Assembly: GCA_026770025.1 (NCBI GenBank)
Contig: JAMXDE010000014.1
Location: 124,001-188,000, forward strand
Direction of reading: 5' to 3'
Source of the DNA: Craspedostauros australis
Taxonomy: Eukaryota > Bacillariophyta > Bacillariophyceae > Mastogloiales > Achnanthaceae
DNA length: 64,000 nucleotides
Translations under genes and position numbers: made by a program
Shown: in pieces, positions 19,337 through 29,606 of the stretch
Layout of the letters: each line of letters opens with the position of its first letter
Numbering within the stretch: the stretch's first letter is position 1
Notes under the pieces: model-generated
Databases searched by the model: none
What the model saw: the letters and a program-made list of their open reading frames with translations, nothing else
What the model was told of the DNA's origin: nothing

Positions 19337-21035
19337 ATGGAAGACCGCCCCAGCACGCTGTCGATGCTGTCGCCGACGGTGGCATTCTTGCTCGTCTCAT
19401 TCTCGCTGGGTGAGTTAGGAGACGGCCTCAACATCTTCCAGGGCATCTACCTCGTCGGCATCGGTTGGAATGAGGGTTCGGTCGGAACGGCGCTGTCTCT
19501 CATGGGATTCACGGCCCTCATCGTGCAGACGTGGGCCGGAGATCTCGTCGACAAGACCACCATCGACCGACGCCTCTTCCTCGTTGTCGCCAGCATCACC
19601 ACCGCGGCATCGGCATCCATGATCTTCTTCGTCCGGGAAGGCAACCAGGATCACGGCCTCATCTTCATCTCCAAGATCATCGAGGGCGTGGCCTCGTCCT
19701 TCATCGGCCCCTGCCTCGCGGCGCTCACCTTGGCCACATTCGGTCCGCGCCACTTCGATGCCGTCATGGCCAGCAACATCCTGTGGGGACACATCGGATC
19801 GGTCGTCGCCGCCATCCTCGCGGGCGCCGTGGCCTACTTCCTATACCCCGACATCAAGTTCTGTTTCTTGGTCATCGGAATGTCCGCCCTCGTCGCCGTC
19901 CTCTTCGTCCGATTCCTGCCCGAAGGTGACCCGCAGATGGGACGCGGATTCGCCGGCAAGGTGGCGTTGGATGAATTCGGACACGTCGAGACTTTGGAGG
20001 ATACATCGCAGAATGAAATCACGACGACGACGATCAAGCAGGATGATTCAAGTCCGACGGCCGCGACCTACTGGGAGGTCTTTTCGGATCGGCGGTCCTA
20101 CATTCTGTGCCTCACGGGATTCTTCTTTCAGTACGTGCGGCGACTTGTATGGTCGTCTGTGTGATGTGCACTATATGCTCGATGGATTGCGCAACCTGCT
20201 TCAATTATCACGGTTGATTGTTTGATCGGAGTAGTGGAGTGCACAATCAGTGTATGGTATGCCTGGTAAATCGCGTTCTATTGCTCTCCACATGTTTCAA
20301 TGCAAAAGCGCATCTCATCACTCATCATTTGTTCTTTCGCATACGGACATCTCTGGCTCAATCCAATTTCTTCTACTCCACTCCGCCGCATGCTGCAGCT
20401 TTGCCAATGCGAACGTGCTTCTTGTATTGGGTGAGCTGATGGGTGACGGCGATGACGACGAGGATGGTCCAAGTCGCAACGCCATCCCGTTGATCGCGGG
20501 GGCGATCGTACTGGCACAAATCACGATGGCGGGCGCCACGTGGGCCGGTGACAGGGCGACTCATTTGGGCGTCGGCAGAAGGCCGCTATTCCTCATCGGT
20601 TTATTCAGCCTCCCAATAAGATGTGCGTTGATCATCTACTGGAAGGATGCCGGCGAATCCTTCCTCCTGTCCACGCAGATCCTCGACGGTGTGGGCGGTG
20701 GCTTCTTGGGTCTCGTCCATCCCTACTTGGTGGCCGACATCACATTCGGCACCGGCCGTTTCAACGTCCTCATGGGGCTCACTGCGTCCATGTTCGGCCT
20801 TGGCGGCACGATGTCAAACTACCTGGGACAGCAGGCGGTCGAAAAGTTCGGACACGTTGCCAGTCTGAGCGGCTCGTTGGTGATCTCCGTCATTCCCGTT
20901 CTCATCTTCGGCCTTTGCATGCCGGAAACCTACGGGGCGAGAGGAGTCGACAGCAAGCAGCATGCCAGCAGCAATAACGATGACGATGACAAGGAGGCTG
21001 GCAAGACACCGTACGTCGAGATGGCGGAGAAGTGA
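19337..21035 (+). CDS. Major facilitator superfamily permease
   Basis: A 12-helix transporter that moves a small solute across a membrane; the substrate is not known. Exons are 19337-20130 and 20399-21035, joined in phase 2 (GTACGT donor, TGCAG acceptor), giving 476 residues. The join restores helix 7: G-F-F-F-H-F-A-N-A-N-V-L-L. The first half has a short N-terminus and six hydrophobic segments, with D-L-V-D-K-T-T-I-D-R-R in the loop 2-3 position of the MFS signature. A charged loop of about 60 residues containing the sequence T-T-T-T-I-K-Q-D-D precedes helix 7. The second half has G-D-R-A-T-H-L-G-V-G-R-R-P-L and Q-I-L-D-G-V-G-G-G-F-L-G, which recall bacterial MFS_1 proteins more than sugar porters. 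The C-terminal tail is acidic and soluble. Closest relatives may be bacterial-type permeases common in algae; that is recall, not a search result. Confidence 0.85.
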
Positions 21036-21416
21036 ATCTGACGTATCAGGTAAACGCCACAATACAACATGATGCATTCGGTTTTGTAGATTTGTTGACG
21101 TGTTTCGTTCCAGCTGCGATGGTGTGATCTGCTTTCAGCATGAGTACTCGAAGAGTACATGTGTTGTCGCTTGACTGGGTTGCAACATGTTTGTTTCAAC
21201 ACACCATCTCTACTCTCGTGACTGGCAGTCTATGTTTCTCGTTTCATTGACTTTTGAGTCTGTTTAGTCAAATTTCCCGTTGTCGTGAGCGGTTGACGAT
21301 GACGAAATCGACAACAACAAGAACGGCACACCGAACCGAACAAAGTGGAGAGAGCAAAACAACAACGCGACAACACAACACAAAACAAAACGAAGTACCT
21401 ATCCACCCAACGCAAG
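21036..21416. other. Spacer after the MFS gene
   Basis: It contains the small hairpin gtactc-gaa-gagtac (about 21144-21158), several TACTC/GAGTA words, and an A/C-rich tract (21300-21416) that resembles a leader for the next gene. No independent gene seen. Confidence 0.45.
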
Positions 21417-22311
21417 ATGACGATCCCACGCGTGTTGACCAACAAGACGGTCCTGACGGGGTGAGTGCCATGCTCTTGATTTGCATCGACGCTTGAGAGG
21501 CTGGGACGGTGCTGCGAAATGAACGGGCATCAATTTGCATTGGATGGTTGTTACGTGTATGCCGCACCATGTGGTTGTTGGCGATTCTCTCAATTTCTGC
21601 GTTTTCGTTTTTCAGGAATTCCGAACTAACCACCATACCTTTTTGCTTGTTTTAAAATTGAATTTACGTCACGACAATGATCGCATCCATTGGTGCTCTC
21701 TGCTCGTACATGTGGACATCATGCGACACCATCCCATCGGATGACAGCTTCCAAAACACCTTCCTGAAGAGCTGCATGCCGTTCAAGCCTGGTGCGTGTG
21801 AAACAAGCAACGACGGATTAGTTGATTGGAGAATCGCCTTTGCTCACGCAACTGCGCAGAATGGATTTGGATGGGGATGCTACGAGTATGACTTTTGGAA
21901 ACCAGAAAAGCTCCAAGAGAGGCCCTCTCGACAGATGGTTACCCATTCACTCGCTTGATGGCTTATTTGCATGGCTCGATGAGCTTCATCGAATTGGTCA
22001 ACTGATGCAAATCTCATCCTTCCACGATGCGCTTTCTAACTCTCTCTCTCTTCCGTATTTCACTTCCAATCTGGGTATCACAACAATCCATCCTCCGAAT
22101 ATACGAAATACTGCTATGCATCATGCATCGTGTTCGGCGCATGTATTCAGCGTTCGGAGATGCCAGCAAGATGGGCAAGGTCCTCGGAACAGCACCAGCG
22201 GCGGAGGCCGGTGTCATGCAAGGTTCTTTCAGGGGTGATATCAACAGCTTCCTCCAAATCACTCCATCCGGACTCGGCCAACCAAGACACATCCTCACCA
22301 AGACCGTGTGA
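21417..22311 (+). CDS. Tentative three-exon gene for an 88-residue protein
   Basis: I do not recognise this product. Proposed exons: 21417-21460, 21860-21937 and 22167-22311. The pieces add to 267 bases with all phases matching and an uninterrupted frame. Donors are GTGAGT and GTTACC; acceptors are CGCAG and GCCAG. The start (M-T-I-P-R-V-L-T-N-K) follows the C/A-rich leader typical here. The last exon reads K-M-G-K-V-L-G-T-A-P-A-A-E-A-G-V-M-Q-G and ends in T-K-T-V, low in rare residues and protein-like. The protein would be small, basic and soluble, with no signal peptide. The second donor is weak, so the middle exon could be wrong. Support is limited to splice logic and the leader. Confidence 0.35.
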
Positions 22312-22898
22312 TGAGCGCTTGTCAGCTTAGCATGTTGGGTATCTTTGAGACGATGATGATGGACAGTGCACTTGCCTGAAAACACTAATGATAATCACGC
22401 TAGGCACTGCACAGACCTCAACGAAATGCAATCTCAGCACAGCATGATGAGGGATCACTTGTATGGTAATAGAGCAGTGTGGATGCCATTGAGGAGCATC
22501 GCTTGCCGCATTTCTCGTCTGTGTCCGAATGGTCTGACGACTGTGGCGCAGGTCGTTGCATTCTGCTCAATTCGTGAGTAACCAGTCGTGTTTGGTCTGT
22601 CTACTTCAATGGTGTTGCATTTGGTGCTTCTCCTCCATCCACCAACCAATCGACGAGCCATCACTTCATTTTTCTGCCTTGTGGTTTGGTCATTTCTGCA
22701 CATCGAGACCTGGATCTTGTGGCAATCCATCCTTGCAACACACACATCACACACAACACACAACAGAACGACAATCAAGGAGTGCCCTCCTATGGAATAG
22801 TATCATACTCTATTCAAGTTCATTCGACTCCATTCGAATCCAACGCTCCGACGTGTCCGCCACATTCTTCAATTGCTGCAATCACTGCTTCTGCAACG
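22312..22898. other. Spacer and leader before the TTL-like gene
   Basis: This is 587 bases with no recognisable gene. The frame of the next gene stays open back to 22686, but the first family-like sequence starts at 22899. The last 150 bases are C/A-rich (short CACA and CAACA runs near 22740-22765). Confidence 0.5.
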
Positions 22899-24675
22899 AT
22901 GAAGTCATTGCGATTGCACAAGACAGCGAGGTTCGCAGTGTTGGGCGACGCAAACGAAAAGCATGACGATGTCATGGTCCCAACGAATCATAGGCACCAA
23001 CCATCATCATTCAAGCAATCGTCGCGAACAAGCACCAACAATGATGATGGTGGTGACAGTTCGTCCCATCAAAAGTCGGTGGAAGCGCTGTTCGTAACTC
23101 TGCCTGACGAGAATGACAAGGCCACCGTATATCTCGACGTCGACGCCGAATACTCGAGGGATGTGCTGGAGAGGGCATTCCAGACACGATCACAGTTCTT
23201 CCAGCAGCCCACGATGGGACTGGGCGAAGGAATGGAACCCGTCGAACTTCCCGACCATTGCCACTTCCAATGGTCCGAATACGAACGCGTCGACTGGACG
23301 GCCGTCCTCGCAGGCAAGCACGGTGCATCGTCCTACTGCGTGCGCAAGGGTCTGAGTCGCAAGGCCCAGCTGGCATTCCACACCCACCGGCATGTGTGCA
23401 AGAATCCGGACAGCATCCTCAGATCCTGCATGCCGCAAACCTGCATCATCGATACGTGGGCCGTGTTCGAGGATGACATGGGTCCGCGGCAGGAAGGATT
23501 CGCTGATATCGTCATGGCGTCATCCACGAGTGGTGGTGGCAGCGGCGGCAGCATCAATCGGCGGGAGATACTGGAGCAATGTCTTGCCGAATCCAAACGA
23601 GCAATGCAGAAGGCAGAAGACGAGTATGCCGACGGGACTTCCAACATGGAACCGACGTGGATTCTGAAACCATCGACCATCAATAAAGGGAGCGGCATTC
23701 AGATCATTCATCTCTACGAACAGCTCGTGGACATTTGCTGGAGCGAGGAGAACATACGTGAATGGTGAGTCAACACGAGTGGATGGGCGCAATTCTGTTG
23801 CGTTTGAAGACTGATGATGCAGCTGCTATTGTTGCAGCCATTACTATGACGTCCACGATGCACTCGCTGACAATCGACAACCTCCATTTTGCGCTCTCTC
23901 ACAACGCATAAATGCTACTCTGGGTGTGTGTGCGTACAGGGTCCTGCAAAGATACATCTCCGCACCGCTGCTGCTGCAACGACGAAAGTTCCATATCCGT
24001 GCATACGCTCTGGCCGCTGGCGATTTGTCCGTGTACCTCTCCGATGACACCTTGGTGCTGTGCTCAGGATCCAAATACAGCAAGGACAACACGAACAACC
24101 TGTTTGCGCACATCACCAACACCGCCTACCAAGATGCCGATCCCGGTTTCAAGGAAGAAGAGTGCATCTTTGTTTGGAATGGGGAGTCCATTGCTCCCAT
24201 GCTGCTCAAGAGCAAGGCCTGCAGAAACTCGCAGGAGGCATGTGAGAGGATCGATGACGTCAAGCGACAGATGAGGGACATTACGGGAGAACTGTTCCGG
24301 GCGTACGAAAGCGAGTTTGGCGTGTTTGCGCCGTTGGAGTCATGCTTCGAGCATTACGGCTTGGACTTTATCGTGGATGTCGATTGGCGCGTGTATCTGC
24401 TCGAGGTCAATCCCGGTCCTGATTTCAAGCAGACCGGAGATCGACTCAGCAGAGTGATCGAGAGGCTGATGTTGGATACGATCGATGCGGTCCTCATTCC
24501 TCAATTCTTCGGCAAGGCGTTGCAAACGAATCAATCAATCGATGAAGACGAGAAGAGAGCAGCACTGCAAGGGAAATTGAAGCTGGTGTACGAGCGACAC
24601 AGACGGAAGCAACAGAACAGCACCTCTCCATCGACATCATCGGTCAAGCAAGGTATCAACATGAAAGTTATTTGA
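22899..24675 (+). CDS. Tubulin-tyrosine ligase-like (TTL domain) ATP-grasp enzyme
   Basis: TTL-family enzymes use ATP to join an amino acid to tubulin or another protein; some members (yeast Pby1 type) are linked to mRNA decay bodies. Exons are 22899-23764 and 23940-24675, phase 2, giving 533 residues. The join restores R-E-W-V-L-Q-R-Y-I, a core TTL motif. ATP-grasp features are W-I-L-K-P-S-T-I-N-K-G-S-G-I (near residue 256), K-F-H-I-R-A-Y-A-L, L-F-A-H-I-T-N-T-A-Y and the metal-binding L-L-E-V-N-P-G-P-D-F. The N-terminal 100 residues include a disordered stretch and then a region like that of plant and Pby1-type members rather than animal TTLLs. The C-terminus ends in a charged helix. The target protein is not predictable. 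Neighbours give no functional hint. Confidence 0.87.
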
Positions 24676-24813
24676 CTAAATGCGCACAGAACCGAGCGCA
24701 GGATACGAGTACTCCATTCGCTGTTAATCCTTCCAAGCATACGGGTACCAGTAGTAGCTTTGCTGAGCATCATACCATGTCTAAGTACTCGCATCGTGGT
24801 TGGGAATGATCCA

Positions 24814-27407
24814 TTACGCCTGGAGCTCAGCGGATCCACCCATGCTGCCGAGGTTCTTTGCATCGGCATCATCAACATCATCGGCGTTGCTGCTGCTGCT
24901 GTTGTCCTCGTCGCTGTCGTATACCAATGCCACGAGCTTCGCGGCATGTTGCCAGGGCGAATTGATTGATTCTGCCTTCTCCTCAGAGGGCTGCTGCTGA
25001 GCATCGTTTTTCTCATAAGGATCGCCTTCATGATCGTGTCCATGTCCGTGTCCACGCGCCGCAGGTTCAGGAAAGTACTTGTTGCCCAACACTCGCAGCG
25101 TGATTTGGAGCAGGCACAGCACCATGCCGGCCTCTGTCAGCTGCTCCACCTCCTCCAGCCAGAAGCTCAAGGTGGCCGCCACGACGATGACGACTGCGCG
25201 GGTCAGCAGAAGGAGGTATCCCTTCGTATTTTTCTTCTTGGATTCGCGGCACACGCAACGCTTCCTGCTATCCTCCAAGCCGATGTGCAACAGACTCGTG
25301 ACGTCGAGCGAGAAGAAGATGATCGCCAAGGAAATCGAGAAGAGGTGGGCCCCTCGCTCCCTCAGTTCGTACTGGTCGTACTTGGATTCCGACCCGCCAG
25401 CCAGGAACCTTTGCGACGTCGGTGGCTCGAGCTCCAGTCGCCGCCCTGTGTCAGTCGAGAAGAAAAGGAGGAAGATGGTGAAGGCCGCACCCAGCGCAAC
25501 GAGTGCCAATGAGTAGACGAACTGAATCCACGTGAATGCAATCCCAGCATCCTTGTTGCGTCGCATGGCATGTCCGTCGGCGCCGTGTGGCTGCGAACGG
25601 AAGTGGAGGTTGTGTATCAGCGCGACCGTGATTAGAGCACAAAAGAACGTCGCGAAATACTCGCCGCTTTCGTGTGGTACATCCACGATCAGGATGCTCA
25701 GAATGGATTCTCCCAACATGAGCATGGTCCATTCGCCATGGCGGTGGATGGTGAAATCGACATTCGTCGGAACCACTGAGAAAGAAGCGAGAGGTGGCAA
25801 TGGCAGGCGGGGCGTAGTGTTGTAAATAATACAATAGAGTGGATTTATGCAAGAATGGGAGAGAGAGAGAAAGTTGGGAGAAGGGCGTATGATGTGAGCT
25901 CACGCGCTGAGCACAGCACGGAATGAAGGCCGTCTTGTTTCAACGGAGTAAAGTTCCTAAGCACACACACACACGTATGGTATGAAACACAGATAGCAAG
26001 GAGCGAAACATAGATGGACGTGGACGTATGACACCATGCAATTGAGTTTGGAAGACTCGGAAGACTCACTGAGTTTCTTGTGCTGGCCGTTGGTGGGGAA
26101 GCAGAATAGGATCTGGAATGAGAATACGCCGAAATGAACGATGAAGGCCCAGAACACGAGCCAGATGGGGATGCGATTGGTAGATCCATCGTCATTGTCG
26201 CCGTACGCCTTCTCCGACTCGCCGGCAAGAAACCTGTGGCTACCAGAGCCTGAGTCGTCAGCCTTCGAGGTACCGCTGTAAGCACCGTCGTCGCCGCTGT
26301 CATCATTGTCTCCGTAGAACGCCATCCCAGAAACGATCGCCGCGGCGGCAAGGAAGACAATCGAAATTGAATTGTAGATGCAAGTTCGGACCGCGACGAC
26401 CTTGATGGCCGCATCGCCGATGCCGAAGAAATATAGTTCGATTTGGCGGATGGTGCCAATGACGCGTCCAGCAAGTATGGCGACACAGAATGCGAACATT
26501 TCATAATTCTCCTCCGGTTTGGACATGATGGAGACCGGTCGGATGTGGACGACTGCACCAGCGATAGCGCAAAGGCCGATCACAGCTTGCAATCGGTGCC
26601 AGAGATCATCTCCGGTCACGAAGGCTCCGTCGAAGTACACCCGTGCTTGCCATACGAACATGACGGAGAAGAAGGTGGCGGCGGCGTAGAGCAGACCTTC
26701 GCCGGAGGGGTCCTCGGCAAGGATGTTGGAGGTCTGCGGAGGATTTCGAATGATGGGTTGAAAGATGAGCGGTTGGGTTGGCCAATACGTTTGTGTGTGT
26801 GTGTGAGTGCATAGGGAGTGCGAGTGTTTTGTCAGTGTATGATGATTATCTTCCGTGCCGAGCACTGACATGTTGTGAATACCATGTACTCTGGTCCCAG
26901 TACTAATACTAGTCCTGGTTTTATTGCGGAACACGAATATAACACGAATACAACCCATGTGCACGCAGCAGCAGCAACAGTATTCGTACTCACATTGTAG
27001 GCTGCGGCAACATAGAACAAATCAAAGAAGAGGTCACCCCAATTGATGCGCGGCAGGATCTGCTTGTCATCCCATCGCTGCCGCTGCCTAGGAGGGCTGT
27101 ACAGATGCAACGCCGCCGGATGGTAGCTCTCATCGAAGGGCGCGAAGTTGGACGTCACGGCACCTCGTCGTTGCATCCGAGGCATGTTCGCTAGCCCAGC
27201 TGCGATCAAGTCGGATCCTTCATCAGTGCTGTTCTCCGATTCGATCTTCGACGGCTCCTGGTCCGTGACGAATTCGTCACTATCGTTGTCGTTGTCGTTG
27301 TCATGGACCTCCGCAAGATGCTGGGGGTCGGAGGCAGACGATGCGATAGCACCTGTGGCGCCCCCACCCATCATTGCCGCTGCTCCCGTCTCTGCTTCCA
27401 CGGTCAT
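24814..27407 (-). CDS. LtrA-family multi-pass membrane protein, three exons
   Basis: The low-temperature-requirement A family consists of multi-helix membrane proteins of unknown biochemical role, found in bacteria, fungi and algae. Exons on the minus strand are 27407-26994, 26733-26070 and 25775-24814; phases agree and the product is 679 residues. Family hallmarks are N-W-G-D-L-F-F-D-L-F-Y-V-A at the end of exon 1 and I-H-R-H-G-E-W-T-M-L-M-L-G-E-S-I-L in exon 3. About ten hydrophobic segments can be counted. The N-terminal 110 residues are soluble and acidic. Two hydrophilic loops, one in each half, carry a near-copy of the motif R-F-L-A-G-x-S-E-x-x-Y. The tail is acidic with a Gly-His-rich patch (H-G-H-G-H-D-H). 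The ATG at 27407 is the first in frame after an upstream stop. It shares a long divergent upstream region with the PX-kinase gene. Confidence 0.87.
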
Positions 27408-29606
27408 CTCCGTCGCCTGCTGGGGCACTGGAGCTTAAACTCTATTGCAACTCTTGCTGTTGCTGTTGCTGTTGATATGGTTGTCGGGGAATGAGCAGGT
27501 ATGCGAGAAGTTCCTGATGTGCGGGTACGAATGCTCCTACGACTACTACTTTTCTACTCGGATGGGACCTGGAACCGTCCTTGTTTTCCTTTTGTGGAAT
27601 GTTGGCGGGTGATGTCGGTCTTGTTACGCGTTCATGTGAAGCAGATGCGACGCTGTTGTGCCTGTGTGCACGCACGGTACCTTCACTCTGCGTTGATTTG
27701 GTCGCCACAACATGCAACGCGCTTGGTGTGGCGGTTCCTGTTGTTGTTGTGTTGGGGGCGGAATTGTGGCGTTGTTTCCTTCTTGATCCAAGTCGTTCCT
27801 GTCGCAATAAAGGGCCTTCCGAAGTACGATTAGGGGTTACGGCAATATATCTATACATAGTGAATTGTGTAATTGTACATTCAAGTGTGGATTGGAGGCG
27901 AAGGTACCATTTGGCATGGTACCCAACAAACAGAAGAGGAACGGAAAACACGAAGTCGCAGACGTCATGATCGGTGTGTTCGCTCTGTCTCTGACTGTCA
28001 TGTGCCGAATTGCGTTTAACGCATAATTGATCATCTTGTCCATCACTGGGCATCCGAGCGATTCCCAGTGGTTATTTCCGGCATTCGTCGATGACATGTT
28101 GCGAAATGCGATGTCCTTTGGGTTTTTGTCAATGCACAGATCAGCCGCGATGTGCGTAACCGTCAGGGAGACCTCGTCAGCGTGTATTTTTGCCTGAGTG
28201 GTGTTTTCGAGGTATGCGAGACCTCGTGGTGGCACCACCCCAGGCACAGCAAAGATACGATCTACTCTACTGTACACGGGACAGCAGAGCACTGGCACAA
28301 ATACGCCATGGCACAGGAAAGGCGTAGTTAGATCGTGGGTGGTTCTTGTACCAGAGCACAACAATAGCTCGTAACTGTTCGTCTTGTTTGCCTCGCTTGG
28401 GGGTCTGTGTGAGTTGGGGAGAGACGAGGTGGCAGCGGCACACGACAGGCCTGATTGCAGCCACATGGGCGTTGCCGATGTGCCGGCACTGAACGCGACG
28501 TGTCCCCTTCACACCTTGTCTCTGTGTGAACTTGCATGACGGTTCGGAACAGCGCTGCTATCGCGTTTTTGCGGATTTGTGATCGTGATCACAGCGGCGT
28601 TCGGCGCGTCTTCGAAGAACTGCGGTGTGCTCACAATTGCGCACGAGAAGCGCGCAACGGCATCGACGACGGCAACACAAACGCCAACGTCGCGACCATG
28701 GCTTCCACCGGTGATCAGCAGCAGGTAGGTTCGAATGGGAGGAAGCAAGGATGATCGCAGGATCATGCAATGGCAACAGTAGCTGAGGCTTGCATGTATA
28801 TTTTCTTGCCATCCATTGGATCTTCTCGACGGCGACCCTCGAATGGAAGGTTGTCACTCTTGATGGCTCCGCGTATTCCAGGGTCTTCGGCGTGCGGGTC
28901 CTTTCTGCTTCCCTTCGCACATGGGCATGAACATGGACATCGAAATGTCCAACTATCTGGTATCCATCAACGCATCTACGCCATTCCATACCTTGCCTTG
29001 CGATGCCATACGAACACCCGTCATCATTCTCCACTGCTCAACGAAGAGCACGACAAAGGTCAAAAGCGGGCTCTACGAGAACACAACACACAGCCTCACC
29101 CACCAGACACATTGGACGTTTTGCAGTCGTGCACAAGGGGTCCCATCACGATTTCTGCCTCCCTGTTGCCTTGGGCATTCGTCGTCCCAACACCACATCA
29201 ACCGAGTGCCTTCTTCTCTCTCTTCTGTTGTTACTGTTGCTGTTGCTCTCGTTGTTTCTGCCTGTTGTCCACTCCCACAACCGGCAACAACAACTGCGAC
29301 ACTGGATCCCACAATGACACACACCCACACGCCTGGACGCACACAAACAGCTGCTGCGGCTACCACGCCTTGCCTCTCAACAACCTTGCCCCAATCAAAC
29401 CAGCTCACCCGAACACATCATCTTTGCCACCCCCCTTCGCACACAAACTTACACATCCATTCGGCCACGCACACCAACAAACAAACGAACACGCGCGCAT
29501 GCACGCAAACTCTCTCTCACACACAAACTTCTCTTCTTCCCGCTTCGCTGTCCCTCATTTCCCTTCACTTCCTTCTCATTGCACGCTCCACAATCCACAT
29601 CACACC
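27408..29606. other. Divergent promoter region of LtrA and PX-kinase genes
   Basis: This is 2.2 kb between outward-facing genes. It contains a GCTGTT triplet-like run (27455-27475) and T/G-rich sequence. From about 29060 there is a strongly C/A-rich plus strand in which all three frames lack stops for long stretches. A short frame at 28536-28754 (72 codons) begins after a plain ATG but has no resemblance to a known family. I do not call a gene here, though the size leaves room for one or for a noncoding RNA. Confidence 0.5.

Noticed and set aside
27837-28466. 209-codon minus-strand frame in the LtrA/kinase spacer
   Set aside because: No domain, mixed composition, and two overlapping frames on the same strand are equally open.
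28728-28745. ggttcgaat string resembling a tRNA T-arm
   Set aside because: No matching acceptor, D-arm or anticodon stem could be found around it.
28770-29606. 279-codon in-frame extension of the PX kinase
   Set aside because: All three plus-strand frames are open in this C/A-rich stretch, so openness is a composition effect; P/H/T-rich sequence without a domain.
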